A stretch of 64,000 bases of DNA. It comes from Acidobacteriaceae bacterium. Lineage in GTDB: Bacteria; Acidobacteriota; Terriglobia; Terriglobales; Acidobacteriaceae. The stretch's first letter is position 1. The number at the start of each line of letters is the position of its first letter. Under the pieces are notes generated by a model that worked only from the letters and a program-made list of their open reading frames with translations, searched no databases and was not told the DNA's origin. Below, in pieces: positions 28,465 to 37,629 of the stretch. The stretch covers positions 1 to 64,000 of the forward strand of contig PLDC01000026.1 in the NCBI GenBank assembly GCA_003134995.1. Reading direction: 5' to 3'. The position numbers were made by a program, and so were the translations under genes.

Positions 28465-28664
28465 TGATTCTCCTATTCGATTCTTCGCTGGTGGGTCGGA
28501 ACAGGCGCGTTCTTACCGTACCCCTTTATACAGATTGGAGGTTGTTCCCCATAAGTTGCCTGCCGAGTGTGAATTTCGTTGTGACTCCGAGCAACGAACC
28601 CGGATTCTGGTATTCTGAGTTTCGTTGTGCCTTCATCCCAAACTTAGTTCTTCCTGAATTAATC

Positions 28665-30392
28665 ATGGCAAACCCGAGCATTCCAGAATCCCAAACAAGT
28701 GTTGAATCCGCCGTCGCGCCCGATGAGTCGTTCAGCGACCTCCTTTCACAATATGACAAGAGCCATTCGCGCAAACGCGACGACGGCAGCAAGCAGCTTG
28801 TCGGCACGGTAATTGTTGTTACCGCCGACTCGGTGTTGCTCGACATCGGCTTCAAGAGCGAAGGCATTCTGCCGTTGGCTGTCTTGCAGTCCGCCGGAGA
28901 AACTGTGAAGCCCGGTGATAAGATGCCGGTCTCAGTCACAGGCCGCGATCCCGAAGGCTACTACCAACTCACACGCGCTAAAGTCGAGCGGCCAAAAGAT
29001 TGGTCGGCTTTGGAAAAGGCTTTCGCCGACAAGGCAACCATCGTGGGCACGGTGACTGGCGTGATCAAGGGCGGGCTAAGCGTAGATGTAGGCGTGCGCG
29101 CATTCATGCCGGCCTCGCGCAGCGGAGCGCATGACGCCGCCGAGATGGAGAAGCTCGTCGAGCAGGAAATTCTCTGCCGCATCATCAAGCTCGACGTCGC
29201 AGAAGAGGACCTGGTGGTCGATCGCCGCGTTGTGGTCGAAGAGGAAGAACGCTCGGTGAAAGAGCGACGCTACTCCGAGATGAAAGAAGGCGACACCGTG
29301 AGTGGAACTGTGCGCAGCCTCACTGACTACGGCGCGTTCGTCGACCTCGGCGGTGTGGACGCCTTGCTGCACGTGAGTGACATCGCCTGGAGTCGCATCA
29401 GCAAGCCTGCGGACGTGCTCTCGGTAGGACAGCAGATCGAAGTCAAAGTTCTCAAGATTTCCACCGAGGCGGATAAGCGCCGCATTTCCGTAGGCATGAA
29501 ACAGTTGTTGCCGCATCCCTGGGACGCGGTCGCCGGAAAGTACAACGTGGGCGAACGCGTGCGCGGCACGGTCACGCGCGTCGCCGAGTTCGGAGCGTTC
29601 GTCGAGTTGGAGCTGGGCATTGAAGGCCTGATCCACGTTTCCGAAATGTCGTGGGGAAAGAAAATGCGGAGCGCCAGCACACTGGTAAAGCCGGGCGAGG
29701 TTGTGGACGCGGTGATCCTCGGCGTGAACACTGCCGAGCGCCGCATGTCCCTCGGCCTGAAACAGACGCTGGGCGATCCGTGGGCCGAAGTGCCGGAGCG
29801 CTTCCCCGTGGGCTCAGCCATCGAAGGACCAGTTGTCAGCATCATGAAGTTCGGCGCGTTCGTGCAGCTCGCCGAAGGCGTCGAGGGCATGATTCACATC
29901 AGCGAGATGAGCGCTGACAAGCGCATCAACCATCCTCAAGAAGTGGTGAGGCTAGGCCAGCTCGTTAAAGCTCAAGTTCTCGCCATTGACACAGAAAAAC
30001 GGCAATTGCGCCTGAGCATGAAGCAACTGGTGCCGAGCGGCCTCGACGAGTACATCGTCGAACACAAGGAAGGCGATGTAGTCACCGGCCGCATCGTTGA
30101 GGCTACAGGAGAACGAGCGCGCGTAGAACTCGGCGAAGGCATCCACGCCAGCTGCCGCATGGGTACGGCAAGTTCAGCATCGCCGAAGAAAACGCCAACG
30201 CCGGAGTCATCCGAGGCAAACAACGCAAAGCCCGATTTATCCTCGCTAGGTTCGATGCTACAAGCGCGATGGAAAGGTGGAACACCGGCCGAGGGAGCGA
30301 AGCCGGATCCAGTTCAAGCCGGACAAATTCGCAAATTCAAAATCACAAAGCTGGACACGGCGACGAAGAAGATTGAATTAGAGCCGGCCTAG
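28665..30392 (+). CDS. rpsA: 30S ribosomal protein S1
   Basis: mRNA-binding ribosomal protein. The start MANPSIPESQ at 28665 follows a non-family-like upstream frame. Multiple S1 (OB-fold) domains are visible: one ending near GYYQLTRAK, one with IVGTVTGVIKGGLSVDVG, then clear copies containing VSGTVRSLTDYGAFVDLGG, VRGTVTRVAEFGAFVELELG and IEGPVVSIMKFGAFVQLAEG, and a last one at DVVTGRIVEATGERARVELG. 575 aa, close to the six-domain length. The C-terminal tail is linker-rich. Here the gene is single and divergent from the TonB-like gene. Confidence 0.95.
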   Translation: MANPSIPESQTSVESAVAPDESFSDLLSQYDKSHSRKRDDGSKQLVGTVIVVTADSVLLDIGFKSEGILPLAVLQSAGETVKPGDKMPVSVTGRDPEGYYQLTRAKVERPKDWSALEKAFADKATIVGTVTGVIKGGLSVDVGVRAFMPASRSGAHDAAEMEKLVEQEILCRIIKLDVAEEDLVVDRRVVVEEEERSVKERRYSEMKEGDTVSGTVRSLTDYGAFVDLGGVDALLHVSDIAWSRISKPADVLSVGQQIEVKVLKISTEADKRRISVGMKQLLPHPWDAVAGKYNVGERVRGTVTRVAEFGAFVELELGIEGLIHVSEMSWGKKMRSASTLVKPGEVVDAVILGVNTAERRMSLGLKQTLGDPWAEVPERFPVGSAIEGPVVSIMKFGAFVQLAEGVEGMIHISEMSADKRINHPQEVVRLGQLVKAQVLAIDTEKRQLRLSMKQLVPSGLDEYIVEHKEGDVVTGRIVEATGERARVELGEGIHASCRMGTASSASPKKTPTPESSEANNAKPDLSSLGSMLQARWKGGTPAEGAKPDPVQAGQIRKFKITKLDTATKKIELEPA

Positions 30393-30425
30393 CGGATTCC
30401 GGCGACGACACGCTGGAAAAATGTC

Positions 30426-30500
30426 TGGCTGCCCCCCAGGGATTCGAACCCCGATAGCCTGCTCCAGAGGCAGGTGTCCTAGCCGTTGAACGAGGGGGCA
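30426..30500 (-). tRNA. tRNA-Gln (anticodon CTG)
   Basis: The minus strand folds as a complete tRNA of 75 nt with encoded CCA. The acceptor stem pairs TGCCCCC with GGGGGCA, the D stem pairs GTTC with GGAC, the anticodon stem pairs CCTGC with GCAGG around loop CTCTGGA, and the T arm has CGGGG-TTCGAAT-CCCTG. The loop gives anticodon CTG, reading CAG. The weak first U-A pair fits Gln identity. It is downstream of rpsA, on the opposite strand. Confidence 0.95.
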
Positions 30501-30627
30501 GTGATTTTGGTTGGAGCCAATCCATCCAGCCCGTTCTGATTCTACGTTTCAAGGCAAAGAGCGGTCAACACTTTCTGCGTTCTCCGCGCGTAGAATCGGA
30601 TTGAGCTTGCCCGTAAGGGAGAAAACC

Positions 30628-31239
30628 ATGTCATCCGTGCTAGGGAACATTTCCGAGCTGGGTGCCGATTATGCCGAGGTCGCCCGCCAATCGCTCGAAG
30701 CCGAGCGATGTGCACTCCTCGTAATCGATATCCAGCAAAAACTCCTCCCGCCGATTTTTCACAAAGACGAACTCGTGCGCAACGCGAAGTTGCTCATCCG
30801 CGCGGCAGAGGTGCTCAAGATTCCCGCGGTCGTGACCACGCAATACTCGAAGGGACTCGGGCCGACCGTCCCCGAGATCGCTTCCCTGCTGCCGGAAACC
30901 GACGCCATCGATAAAGATCGATTCTCCTGTTTCGGCAGCGAAATGTTTTGTAATCTGCTCAAGCGGCTTCCGGGCAACCGCAACACGCTGCTGCTCTGCG
31001 GCATGGAAAGCCACATCTGCGTGATGCAGACAGCCCTGGCCGCGCTGCGCGAAGGCTACATCGTGCACGTCGCTTCGGATGCAGTCAGCTCGCGAACCGA
31101 ATGGAATTGGAAGATCGGCCTGGAAAGAATGCGCGCCGCAGGAGCGGTGATTTCATCCACTGAAATGATGATCTACGAACTGATGCGCTCCTCGTCGTCA
31201 CCGGCATTCAAAGAGATGCTCCCGCATTTAAAGGGATGA
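30628..31239 (+). CDS. Isochorismatase-like cysteine hydrolase
   Basis: Cytoplasmic hydrolase with the isochorismatase fold. The catalytic Asp is in CALLVIDIQQKLLP (about residue 34), a Lys follows later, and the Cys is in LLLCGMESHICVMQTAL (about residue 130). Substrate unknown; members include nicotinamidases and amidases, but without the loop features of nicotinamidase. AAGGGAGAA precedes the ATG at 30628. 203 aa, single gene. Confidence 0.88.
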   Translation: MSSVLGNISELGADYAEVARQSLEAERCALLVIDIQQKLLPPIFHKDELVRNAKLLIRAAEVLKIPAVVTTQYSKGLGPTVPEIASLLPETDAIDKDRFSCFGSEMFCNLLKRLPGNRNTLLLCGMESHICVMQTALAALREGYIVHVASDAVSSRTEWNWKIGLERMRAAGAVISSTEMMIYELMRSSSSPAFKEMLPHLKG

Positions 31240-31270
31240 AGATCGGTCGTCATCCCAGAGTGAGAAGAGG

Positions 31271-31375
31271 TTGTCGTCCCGAAGCGTAGCGAGGGACCGC
31301 TGGTGTTTGCCCGCAGCGGCACGAAGGATGGCGCCGACAAGAACCAATATCCCTCGCTTCGCGTCGGGATGACAA
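31271..31375. repeat. Intergenic palindrome, GGGATGACAA class
   Basis: Arms 31271-31296 and 31350-31375 are inverted copies matching at 23 of 26 positions. An inner hairpin pairs 31297-31302 (CCGCTG) with 31314-31319. The right end GGGATGACAA recurs at the ends of the repeats at 44823 and 45629. It lies between the hydrolase gene and the kinase gene, which converge, so it may act as a terminator for both. Confidence 0.75.
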
Positions 31376-31409
31376 AAATGTTCTTGCCGATTTAAAGGTC
31401 GCAGCAACG

Positions 31410-32456
31410 CTAGCTCGCTTCCGGCTCCTTCTTCTTCACTCGCACGACGGTGATCTTCGCGATGCCCTCTTCGAACGCGGGCGGCTTTAACTTCGCGGCC
31501 ATGCGGCGCATCACGTCTTCTGGAACCACACGGTCGCGGCGCTGGTGGCGCTCAATGCAGACCTCAAGCGGCACGTCAAAAAAGACCGCGTGCACTTCAT
31601 ACTGATAATCCTTCGCCAGCTTAATCCAGTGTTGGCGCTCCTGCGGCGTGAGGTTCGTCGCATCCACATAATTCATAGGACGCTTGGCGATGAGCCGCCC
31701 TTTCAACATGGAGCGCAAGTTGGAAAAGACAAGATCCTGAAAACGCTGCTCGCGAACATCATCAAAGAGCAACGTGCGCACCATGTCGCTCGAAAGCGGG
31801 ACGATGTTGTGCCGTTTGAACCATGAACTCTTGCCCGAGCCCGGCAAACCAATCGCGAGCACGACCACGCCTTTCGGCGGACGCTGCGCGGGTGCAGGTA
31901 TTGCCGGAGCTTGCGGCGCTGCCGCGACAACCGGCGGAGTCGGCGCCTGAGCTTCTGCATCGCCGGTGTCCGGAAGTTCGTCCTCATCCTCTACTGGCCC
32001 GGCTGGGATCGATCCTTTAACGGCAGCGGGAGCAAAGGCTTGAGCGACTGCCTGCTCGCGACCACGACCACCGCGTCCGCGCCCACCGCGGCGACGCCGC
32101 CCGCGGCTAGCGTTCGAAGAACGGACTGGGACTGACGCGGCAGACGACACTTCCGCCGGCTGTTCATCTGACGGCAGACCTGCTGCTAGCTCAGGTTCAG
32201 ACAACCGATGTTCGGACGACTGCGGTTGAGGCGGTCGTTCTACGGAACTCGCGCGCGCTCTGCGACCGGGCCGAGCCTCGGGCGGAGGTGGTGGTGCCGG
32301 AATGTCGGATTCAATTTTGGCGCCTTCAGGCGCTGCACCGGCCGCCTGTTCCGCGTCGAAATACGCTGGCTGCAAAGGCGGAGGTGCAGGCTGATCGGAA
32401 GCTTCTGCGGGAGTCTTTTTGCGGCGTTGCATCCGCTCGCGCATCCATTTACGCAT
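31410..32456 (-). CDS. Polynucleotide-kinase-like P-loop ATPase with Arg/Gly-rich N-terminal region
   Basis: The C-terminal half (about 200-345) is a P-loop kinase domain of the AAA_33 / polynucleotide-kinase type: Walker A IGLPGSGKSSW, SSDMVRTLLFDD, a lid with CIERHQRRDRVVPEDVMRRM. The N-terminal 200 residues are low-complexity: Pro/Ala/Glu-rich with an Arg/Gly-rich box (RGRRRRGGRGRGGRGRE, about residues 118-135) typical of RNA-binding tails. This suggests an RNA- or nucleic-acid-acting kinase; substrate unknown. 348 aa, minus strand, divergent from the PPOX gene. Confidence 0.82.
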   Translation of the reverse strand: MRKWMRERMQRRKKTPAEASDQPAPPPLQPAYFDAEQAAGAAPEGAKIESDIPAPPPPPEARPGRRARASSVERPPQPQSSEHRLSEPELAAGLPSDEQPAEVSSAASVPVRSSNASRGRRRRGGRGRGGRGREQAVAQAFAPAAVKGSIPAGPVEDEDELPDTGDAEAQAPTPPVVAAAPQAPAIPAPAQRPPKGVVVLAIGLPGSGKSSWFKRHNIVPLSSDMVRTLLFDDVREQRFQDLVFSNLRSMLKGRLIAKRPMNYVDATNLTPQERQHWIKLAKDYQYEVHAVFFDVPLEVCIERHQRRDRVVPEDVMRRMAAKLKPPAFEEGIAKITVVRVKKKEPEAS

Positions 32457-32556
32457 GTACGGCTTTTAACACAAAGCGGGGGTAGTATCAATCTGCGAAG
32501 GGGTGGGCGAACCAGACGCGACAGCCGACTTCGAATAGAGCTATTACAATATCGCC

Positions 32557-32919
32557 ATGCCCAACGCAATCCCTTCCGAGATCAGCGGACAGAAATACAT
32601 CTCTCTCGGCACGTTTCGCAAGAGCGGGGTGAAGGTTCCAACGCCGGTATGGTTTGGAGAAGATGGCGACAATCTTTACGTGATGACGCTCAGCAAAATG
32701 GGCAAGACGAAGCGCGTTCGCAACAATCCGCAGGTAACGGTTGCTCCCTGCACAATTCACGGAAAACTGACTGGGCCCGAGATCGCGGCGTTGGCGCGCA
32801 TTCTGCCTCCTGAAGAACATGCGCACGCGCGGAAGACCGTCAACCGGAAATACTTGCTGGCGCGGCTCTCTTCGCCCTTCAGCCGGGCAGATGTGTTCCT
32901 GGAAATAAGCTTCCCGTAA
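32557..32919 (+). CDS. PPOX-class (pyridoxamine 5'-phosphate oxidase-like) flavin/F420 protein
   Basis: Small split-barrel flavoprotein-type fold. The pattern SGVKVPTPVWFGEDGDNLYVMT followed by GKTKRVRNNPQVTVAPC matches the PPOX-class F420-dependent reductase family. 120 aa. No signal peptide. Substrate unknown. Confidence 0.85.
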   Translation: MPNAIPSEISGQKYISLGTFRKSGVKVPTPVWFGEDGDNLYVMTLSKMGKTKRVRNNPQVTVAPCTIHGKLTGPEIAALARILPPEEHAHARKTVNRKYLLARLSSPFSRADVFLEISFP

Positions 32920-33080
32920 GACTCATCGATGACCGCCGCCGGCGAGTTCCCGACGGGAAGGCCGAGCCTTACGTAATCGAGCTTGGATCATTTACGCCGC
33001 TCCCGCGTCCTGCTAACATCATCTGTCTGCATACCGGTTGGAACGATTTCTGATATTGCACTCATAAGAACGGAGACACT

Positions 33081-34091
33081 ATGGCAATCAAAGTTGGCAT
33101 TAACGGATTCGGCCGTATCGGCCGCAATGTGCTGCGGACCTCGCTCAACGATCCCAACCTGGAATTCGTCGCCGTCAACGATCTCACCGATCCGAAGACG
33201 CTCGCCCACCTGTTGAAATACGATTCCATTCTCGGCAACCTGCCAAACAAAATCAGCGCGACCGCCGACGGCATTCAGATCGATAACAAGACCATTAAGG
33301 TTTTTAAGGAACGAGATCCCGGAGCTTTGCCCTGGGAGTCTGTGGGCGCACAGGTGGTGGTCGAGTCGACTGGACATTTCACCGACGCCAACGACGCCAA
33401 GAAGCACCTGCGCGGAACGGTGAAGAAGGTGATCATCTCCGCCCCGGCAAAGAATGAGGACATCACTCTGGTGCTGGGCGTGAACCATGAGAAATACGAC
33501 GGCGCTAAACATCACATTATTTCGAACGCTTCGTGTACGACGAACTGCCTGGCGCCGATCGCCAAAGTTATCAATGACGAATTCAAAATCGTCAGCGGGA
33601 CGATGACCACGATTCACTCCTACACCAACGATCAGGTGATTCTCGACTTCCCGCACAAAGACTTGCGGCGGGCGCGCGCGGCGGCGATTAACATGATTCC
33701 GACTTCTACCGGCGCGGCCAAAGCCTTAAAGCTTGTGCTTCCCGAACTAGCCGGGAAACTCGATGGCTTCTCGATGCGCGTGCCTACGCCGAACGTTTCG
33801 GTGGTCGACCTCGTGGTGTGGGTGGAAAAGAAAACGACAAAAGAAGAAGTAAACTCTGTGCTGAAAAAAGCATCTGAGAGCGGACCATTGAAGGGCTACC
33901 TGGGCTTTGAAGAGAACGAGTTGGTGTCGTCGGATTTCAAGGGCGATTCGCGGTCTTCGATCGTCGATGCGCCCTCGACCCTGGTGGTGGGCGGCAATTG
34001 CGTCAAAGTGATCTCCTGGTACGACAATGAATGGGGATACTCCTGCCGCGTGCGTGATCTGATTCACTATATCGGCGACAAGGGTTTGTAG
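33081..34091 (+). CDS. gap: Glyceraldehyde-3-phosphate dehydrogenase
   Basis: NAD-dependent oxidative phosphorylation of glyceraldehyde 3-phosphate. The Rossmann motif GINGFGRIGRN starts at residue 7 and the catalytic Cys is C152 in SNASCTTNCLAP. 336 aa. It is first of a glycolytic group with pgk, a macro-domain gene and tpiA. A GC-rich hairpin follows. Confidence 0.97.
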   Translation: MAIKVGINGFGRIGRNVLRTSLNDPNLEFVAVNDLTDPKTLAHLLKYDSILGNLPNKISATADGIQIDNKTIKVFKERDPGALPWESVGAQVVVESTGHFTDANDAKKHLRGTVKKVIISAPAKNEDITLVLGVNHEKYDGAKHHIISNASCTTNCLAPIAKVINDEFKIVSGTMTTIHSYTNDQVILDFPHKDLRRARAAAINMIPTSTGAAKALKLVLPELAGKLDGFSMRVPTPNVSVVDLVVWVEKKTTKEEVNSVLKKASESGPLKGYLGFEENELVSSDFKGDSRSSIVDAPSTLVVGGNCVKVISWYDNEWGYSCRVRDLIHYIGDKGL

Positions 34092-34096
34092 TTTGT

Positions 34097-34119
34097 AACG
34101 CCGGCGTCTCGCCGGCGTT
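34097..34119 (+). terminator. GC-rich hairpin after gap
   Basis: A perfect 10 bp stem (AACGCCGGCG / CGCCGGCGTT) with loop TCT lies 6 bases after the gap stop. The T-tract is short (TTT then AGG), so it may attenuate rather than end transcription into pgk. Downstream, 34150-34215 holds two similar segments (CCTGAGCTAGTCGAAGG and CCTGAGACGAAAGTCGAAGG) of a common dispersed repeat type. Confidence 0.5.
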
Positions 34120-34253
34120 TAGGTGTGCGGGCCGGCACGCCCGCATGCTTGCCCTGAGCTAGTCGAAGGGCCAGCCGCCGGAACCTGTCCTGAGACGAAA
34201 GTCGAAGGAACGGCGGCGCTGATTTCATCGCTTAAATAAGGACGAACCAGCCA

Positions 34254-35465
34254 ATGTCCAAGCTTTCCATCCGTGATTTGCCTCTGAACGGCACCCGCAT
34301 CCTGATGCGCGTTGACTTCAACGTCCCTCTGGAAGACGGCCGCGTGATCGATGACACGCGCATCCGCGAAACCCTGCCCTCCATCGAGTACGCCCTGCGG
34401 CACGGCGCGAGGCTGATTCTGGCTTCGCATCTCGGGCGGCCCAAAGGCAAACCCAATCCCAAGATGAGCCTCAAGCCGGTTGCCGAGCGGCTGCGCATGG
34501 TGCTCGATAAAGAACTGGCGCGCGGCGAGAACGTAGGCTTCTGCCCCGATTGTGTTGGGCCTGAGGCGGAAGAAGTCGCTACTCAACTGGAGAAAGGCCA
34601 GACCCTGCTTCTTGAGAACCTGCGCTTTCACGCCGAAGAAGAAGCCAACGACGAGAAGTTCTCCAAACAACTGGCGAGTCTGGCGGAGTTCTACGTGAAT
34701 GATGCGTTCGGCGCGGCGCACCGGGCGCACGCCTCCACAGTGGGGATTACAAAGTTCATATCCAAGTCAGCAGCGGGATTGCTGATGGAAAAAGAGCTGA
34801 AGTATCTGGGCAAGGCGCTGGAACATCCGGAAGCGCCGTTTGTGGCGATCCTCGGCGGTGCGAAGGTCAGCGACAAGATCGGAGTGATTCGCAATCTGAT
34901 GACGAAGGTCGATTCGCTGATCATCGGCGGCGGCATGGCGTACACGTTCCTGAAAGCGCAAGGGCAGGAGATTGGCAAGTCCTTGCTTGAGGCCGATAAG
35001 GTTGACTTGGCGCGAGAGTTGCTGAAAGAAGCGAAGGAGCGGAACGTGAAGTTCCTGCTGCCGGTCGATCACGTGGTAGCGATGAAGCCGGAGGCAAACG
35101 CAGTAGTGCAGCGGATCGGCGAAGGCCAGCCCATTCCGGCTGATCGCATGGCGCTCGATATCGGCGCTAAGACGATCGAACTGTTCTCCGAGGAGATCTC
35201 TCGCGCGCGCACCATCGTGTGGAACGGGCCGATGGGCGTGTTCGAGGTTCCGGGATTCTCGCGCGGGACTGTCAAGATCGCGCAGGCCGTGGCGGAAAAC
35301 GTAGGCGCGATCTCGATTGTGGGCGGCGGTGACACGGTCTCGGCCGTGCACAGCGCCGAGGTCGCGGATAAGATCACGCACATCTCGACTGGCGGCGGCG
35401 CGTCGCTCGAGTTTCTGGAAGGCAAGAAGCTTCCCGGGGTCGAAGCCCTTACGGACAAAAAGTGA
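34254..35465 (+). CDS. pgk: Phosphoglycerate kinase
   Basis: Transfers phosphate from 1,3-bisphosphoglycerate to ADP. Conserved: MRVDFNVPL near residue 18, [22 protein letters not shown], and the C-terminal [11 protein letters not shown] nucleotide site. 403 aa. The stop overlaps the possible GTG start of the macro-domain gene by four bases. Confidence 0.97.
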   Translation: MSKLSIRDLPLNGTRILMRVDFNVPLEDGRVIDDTRIRETLPSIEYALRHGARLILASHLGRPKGKPNPKMSLKPVAERLRMVLDKELARGENVGFCPDCVGPEAEEVATQLEKGQTLLLENLRFHAEEEANDEKFSKQLASLAEFYVNDAFGAAHRAHASTVGITKFISKSAAGLLMEKELKYLGKALEHPEAPFVAILGGAKVSDKIGVIRNLMTKVDSLIIGGGMAYTFLKAQGQEIGKSLLEADKVDLARELLKEAKERNVKFLLPVDHVVAMKPEANAVVQRIGEGQPIPADRMALDIGAKTIELFSEEISRARTIVWNGPMGVFEVPGFSRGTVKIAQAVAENVGAISIVGGGDTVSAVHSAEVADKITHISTGGGASLEFLEGKKLPGVEALTDKK

Positions 35466-36148
35466 TTGTTCTGGATACGGGCGTGCGCGATTTCACAATT
35501 CGACTCGTGCTGCATCGGGCCGGGGCTGCGGGGAGCGGCGTGGAAACGAGCGGCGTCGAGATAATTAAGACCATCGAGCTTCACGGTCCGGTCGACATCA
35601 CTCGCGAAACCACCGATGCAATCGTGAATGCAGCCAACTCGTCTCTGCTTGGCGGAGGCGGCGTGGATGGCGCAATTCATGATGCCGGCGGACCTACAAT
35701 ACTGGCCGAATGCCGGCAGATTGTGAGCAAGATTGGGAGTTTGCCTGCGGGAAAAGCTGTGATCACTTCCGGCGGCAACCTCTCTGCTCAACATGTGATC
35801 CATACGGTGGGCCCGATCTATCGCGGCGGACAGAACGCTGAAGCGGACGACCTGGCGAGTTGTCATCGCGAATCGATTCGCCTCGCCGATGAGCACGGCC
35901 TTCAGTCGTTATCCTTTCCTGCCATTTCGACTGGGGCTTATGGCTATCCGGTTTCAGAAGCTGCGCCCATCGCGATCGCCGCTGCGGTTGAGGCTTTGGG
36001 TGCTGCTCAGCATGTGAAGCTCGTTCGATTTATTCTGTTTGATGTCTCCACTTTGAAAGCGTATGCGCGAACTGCTGAGAGGTTCGCGAACTCAGACTCC
36101 GCTTCATCTTCATCTTTATCCTGCAAAATCGAGAAGGGACCTTCATGA
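35462..36148 (+). CDS. Macro-domain protein (ADP-ribose / O-acetyl-ADP-ribose deacetylase-like)
   Basis: Macro domain at about residues 37-205. Hallmarks: [20 protein letters not shown] with the catalytic-type Asn and Asp, [12 protein letters not shown], and [18 protein letters not shown]. This matches the MacroD-type hydrolases acting on ADP-ribosyl or O-acetyl-ADP-ribose. The N-terminal 30 codons look atypical, so the GTG at 35540 (after GGGGAGCGGC) is an alternative start. Its stop overlaps the tpiA ATG by four bases, so it is translated together with tpiA in a glycolytic operon, which is unusual. Confidence 0.88.
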   Translation: MIVLDTGVRDFTIRLVLHRAGAAGSGVETSGVEIIKTIELHGPVDITRETTDAIVNAANSSLLGGGGVDGAIHDAGGPTILAECRQIVSKIGSLPAGKAVITSGGNLSAQHVIHTVGPIYRGGQNAEADDLASCHRESIRLADEHGLQSLSFPAISTGAYGYPVSEAAPIAIAAAVEALGAAQHVKLVRFILFDVSTLKAYARTAERFANSDSASSSSLSCKIEKGPS

Positions 36149-36894
36149 GAAAGAAGTTGATTGCCGCCAATTGGAAGATGAACAAAACCCCGGACGAAAC
36201 TCGCGCCTTCTTCCGCGAGTTTCTGCCTTTGGTCGCCGGTCATACACGCGACGAGATAGTGGTCTGCCCGCCCTACACCAGCGCGGCTGCGGCGCTCGAG
36301 GCGGCGATTGGGTCGAGTGTCGCGATCGGCGTGCAGAACGTGCACTGGAAGGCCGATGGCGCTTTTACTGGGGAGATATCGGCTCCGATGTTGTTGAGCC
36401 TCGGCGTGACGCACGTGATCGTCGGGCACTCGGAGCGGCGGCAATACTTTGGCGAAACCGATGACACGGTGAACCTGCGGCTGAAGACCGCGCTGGAAGC
36501 CGGGCTCACGGCGATCTGTTGCGTCGGCGAAGTGCTCGAAGAGCGCGAGGCCGGGCTCACCGACGATGTGCTGCGGCGGCAATGCGTGCGTGCCTTCCAT
36601 GCAATCTCCGCCAAGAAGGCGGCGAAGATGACAGTGGCGTACGAGCCGGTGTGGGCGATTGGCACGGGCAAGACGGCCACGCCAGAGCTGGCGGCGGCGG
36701 CTCATGCGGTGATCCGGCGGGAGGCTGCGGAGGTGTTTGGCGAAGAGTTCGCCGCGGGACTGCGCATTCTTTATGGGGGATCGGTGAAGCCGGATAACGC
36801 TTCCACTTTGATGGCACAGGAAGAGATTGATGGTGCGCTGGTGGGCGGTGCGTCGCTGGATGCGAAATCGTTGGCGGGGATTGTGAAGTACTGA
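36145..36894 (+). CDS. tpiA: Triose-phosphate isomerase
   Basis: Interconverts dihydroxyacetone phosphate and glyceraldehyde 3-phosphate. Catalytic residues are in the motifs AANWKMNK (Lys), IVGHSERR (His) and VAYEPVWAIGTGKTA (Glu), with the phosphate-binding ILYGGSVKPDN. 249 aa. Start overlaps the macro-domain gene by four bases. Confidence 0.97.
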   Translation: MRKKLIAANWKMNKTPDETRAFFREFLPLVAGHTRDEIVVCPPYTSAAAALEAAIGSSVAIGVQNVHWKADGAFTGEISAPMLLSLGVTHVIVGHSERRQYFGETDDTVNLRLKTALEAGLTAICCVGEVLEEREAGLTDDVLRRQCVRAFHAISAKKAAKMTVAYEPVWAIGTGKTATPELAAAAHAVIRREAAEVFGEEFAAGLRILYGGSVKPDNASTLMAQEEIDGALVGGASLDAKSLAGIVKY

Positions 36895-37629
36895 ACTGAT
36901 TCCGGCTCACCGAGCAGTATATCTGTAAGATAATTTATGCGTTCATCAGCATAACTAATGTCGCATCGTGCCGTCCCTGACGGGACTCTATTCAGCTTAG
37001 GAATTCGTTCCCGGCACTGCCGTGCCGGGCTTTCACATGCCGCCCTTCGGGCTGGATTTTGGTCCGGATAGAATATTTTGGCATGCCTGCCGTTAAAATC
37101 TCTGGAATCAATTAGTTATGCGCTTTGGATACCACTTTAATCCGGCTAAAATATTGATTCTAAATATTTTACCCGTAAAATGCTTGATCTAAAGGACTTA
37201 GCTTGGGTGCTCTTGGACTAAGTCCTTTGTAATCAGTTGGCCACCCCGGGGGTACAACGGGCGTTAAATCTAAAATATTGGGAGTAGAGGGCTTGCAGGA
37301 AAAATCTTGATGCCGGGTCAGTTATCCGATTGCTATTTTTATGTCAAAGAGCTAATGCTTTAACAAATATTAGAAACCTTCTTGCGGGTCGGAGTCAAGG
37401 GAATTCTGCGGAAGCCGACGCGCGAGCTTTCATTCAAAAAGATGTGGCCATCGCCTTGACACTAAAAAATGGCCGGATTATAGTTCTGGCTCCTCCCCGA
37501 GTGAGAGTAGCTCTCACGTCTTCAACTGATTATTGAGTGTCGGCCTAGCATCCACTCCGCCTGGGCTCGGTCGAAACCTCACTGTCATCGCTTAGAAATC
37601 ACGTGTCGAAATCTGTAGGAGCGCTCGAA
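36895..37629. other. Long, AT-richer intergenic region with hairpins
   Basis: No convincing gene. From 36965 it holds a repeat-type sequence with GTGCCGTCCCTGACGGGAC and CCCGGCACTGCCGTGCCGGG hairpins and GCCCTTCGGGC. Then an AT-rich part has a perfect stem 37148-37155/37163-37170 (AAAATATT) and a perfect 11 bp stem 37191-37201/37218-37228 (AAAGGACTTAG). A GTGAGAG/CTCTCAC stem is at 37501-37517. A 68-codon frame at 37330-37536 has no family resemblance. Composition differs from neighbours, which may indicate acquired or regulatory sequence upstream of the first repeat-protein gene. Confidence 0.5.
37191..37228. promoter_or_regulatory. 11 bp perfect hairpin in leader region
   Basis: AAAGGACTTAG (37191-37201) pairs with CTAAGTCCTTT (37218-37228) around a 16-base loop. 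It lies about 400 bases before the repeat-protein gene. A stem this long is unlikely in random sequence. Role unknown: terminator without T-tract, attenuator or operator. Confidence 0.45.

Noticed and set aside
37330-37536. Short plus-strand frame in the 37 kb intergenic region
   Set aside because: No good ribosome-binding site, no similarity, and composition unlike neighbouring genes.
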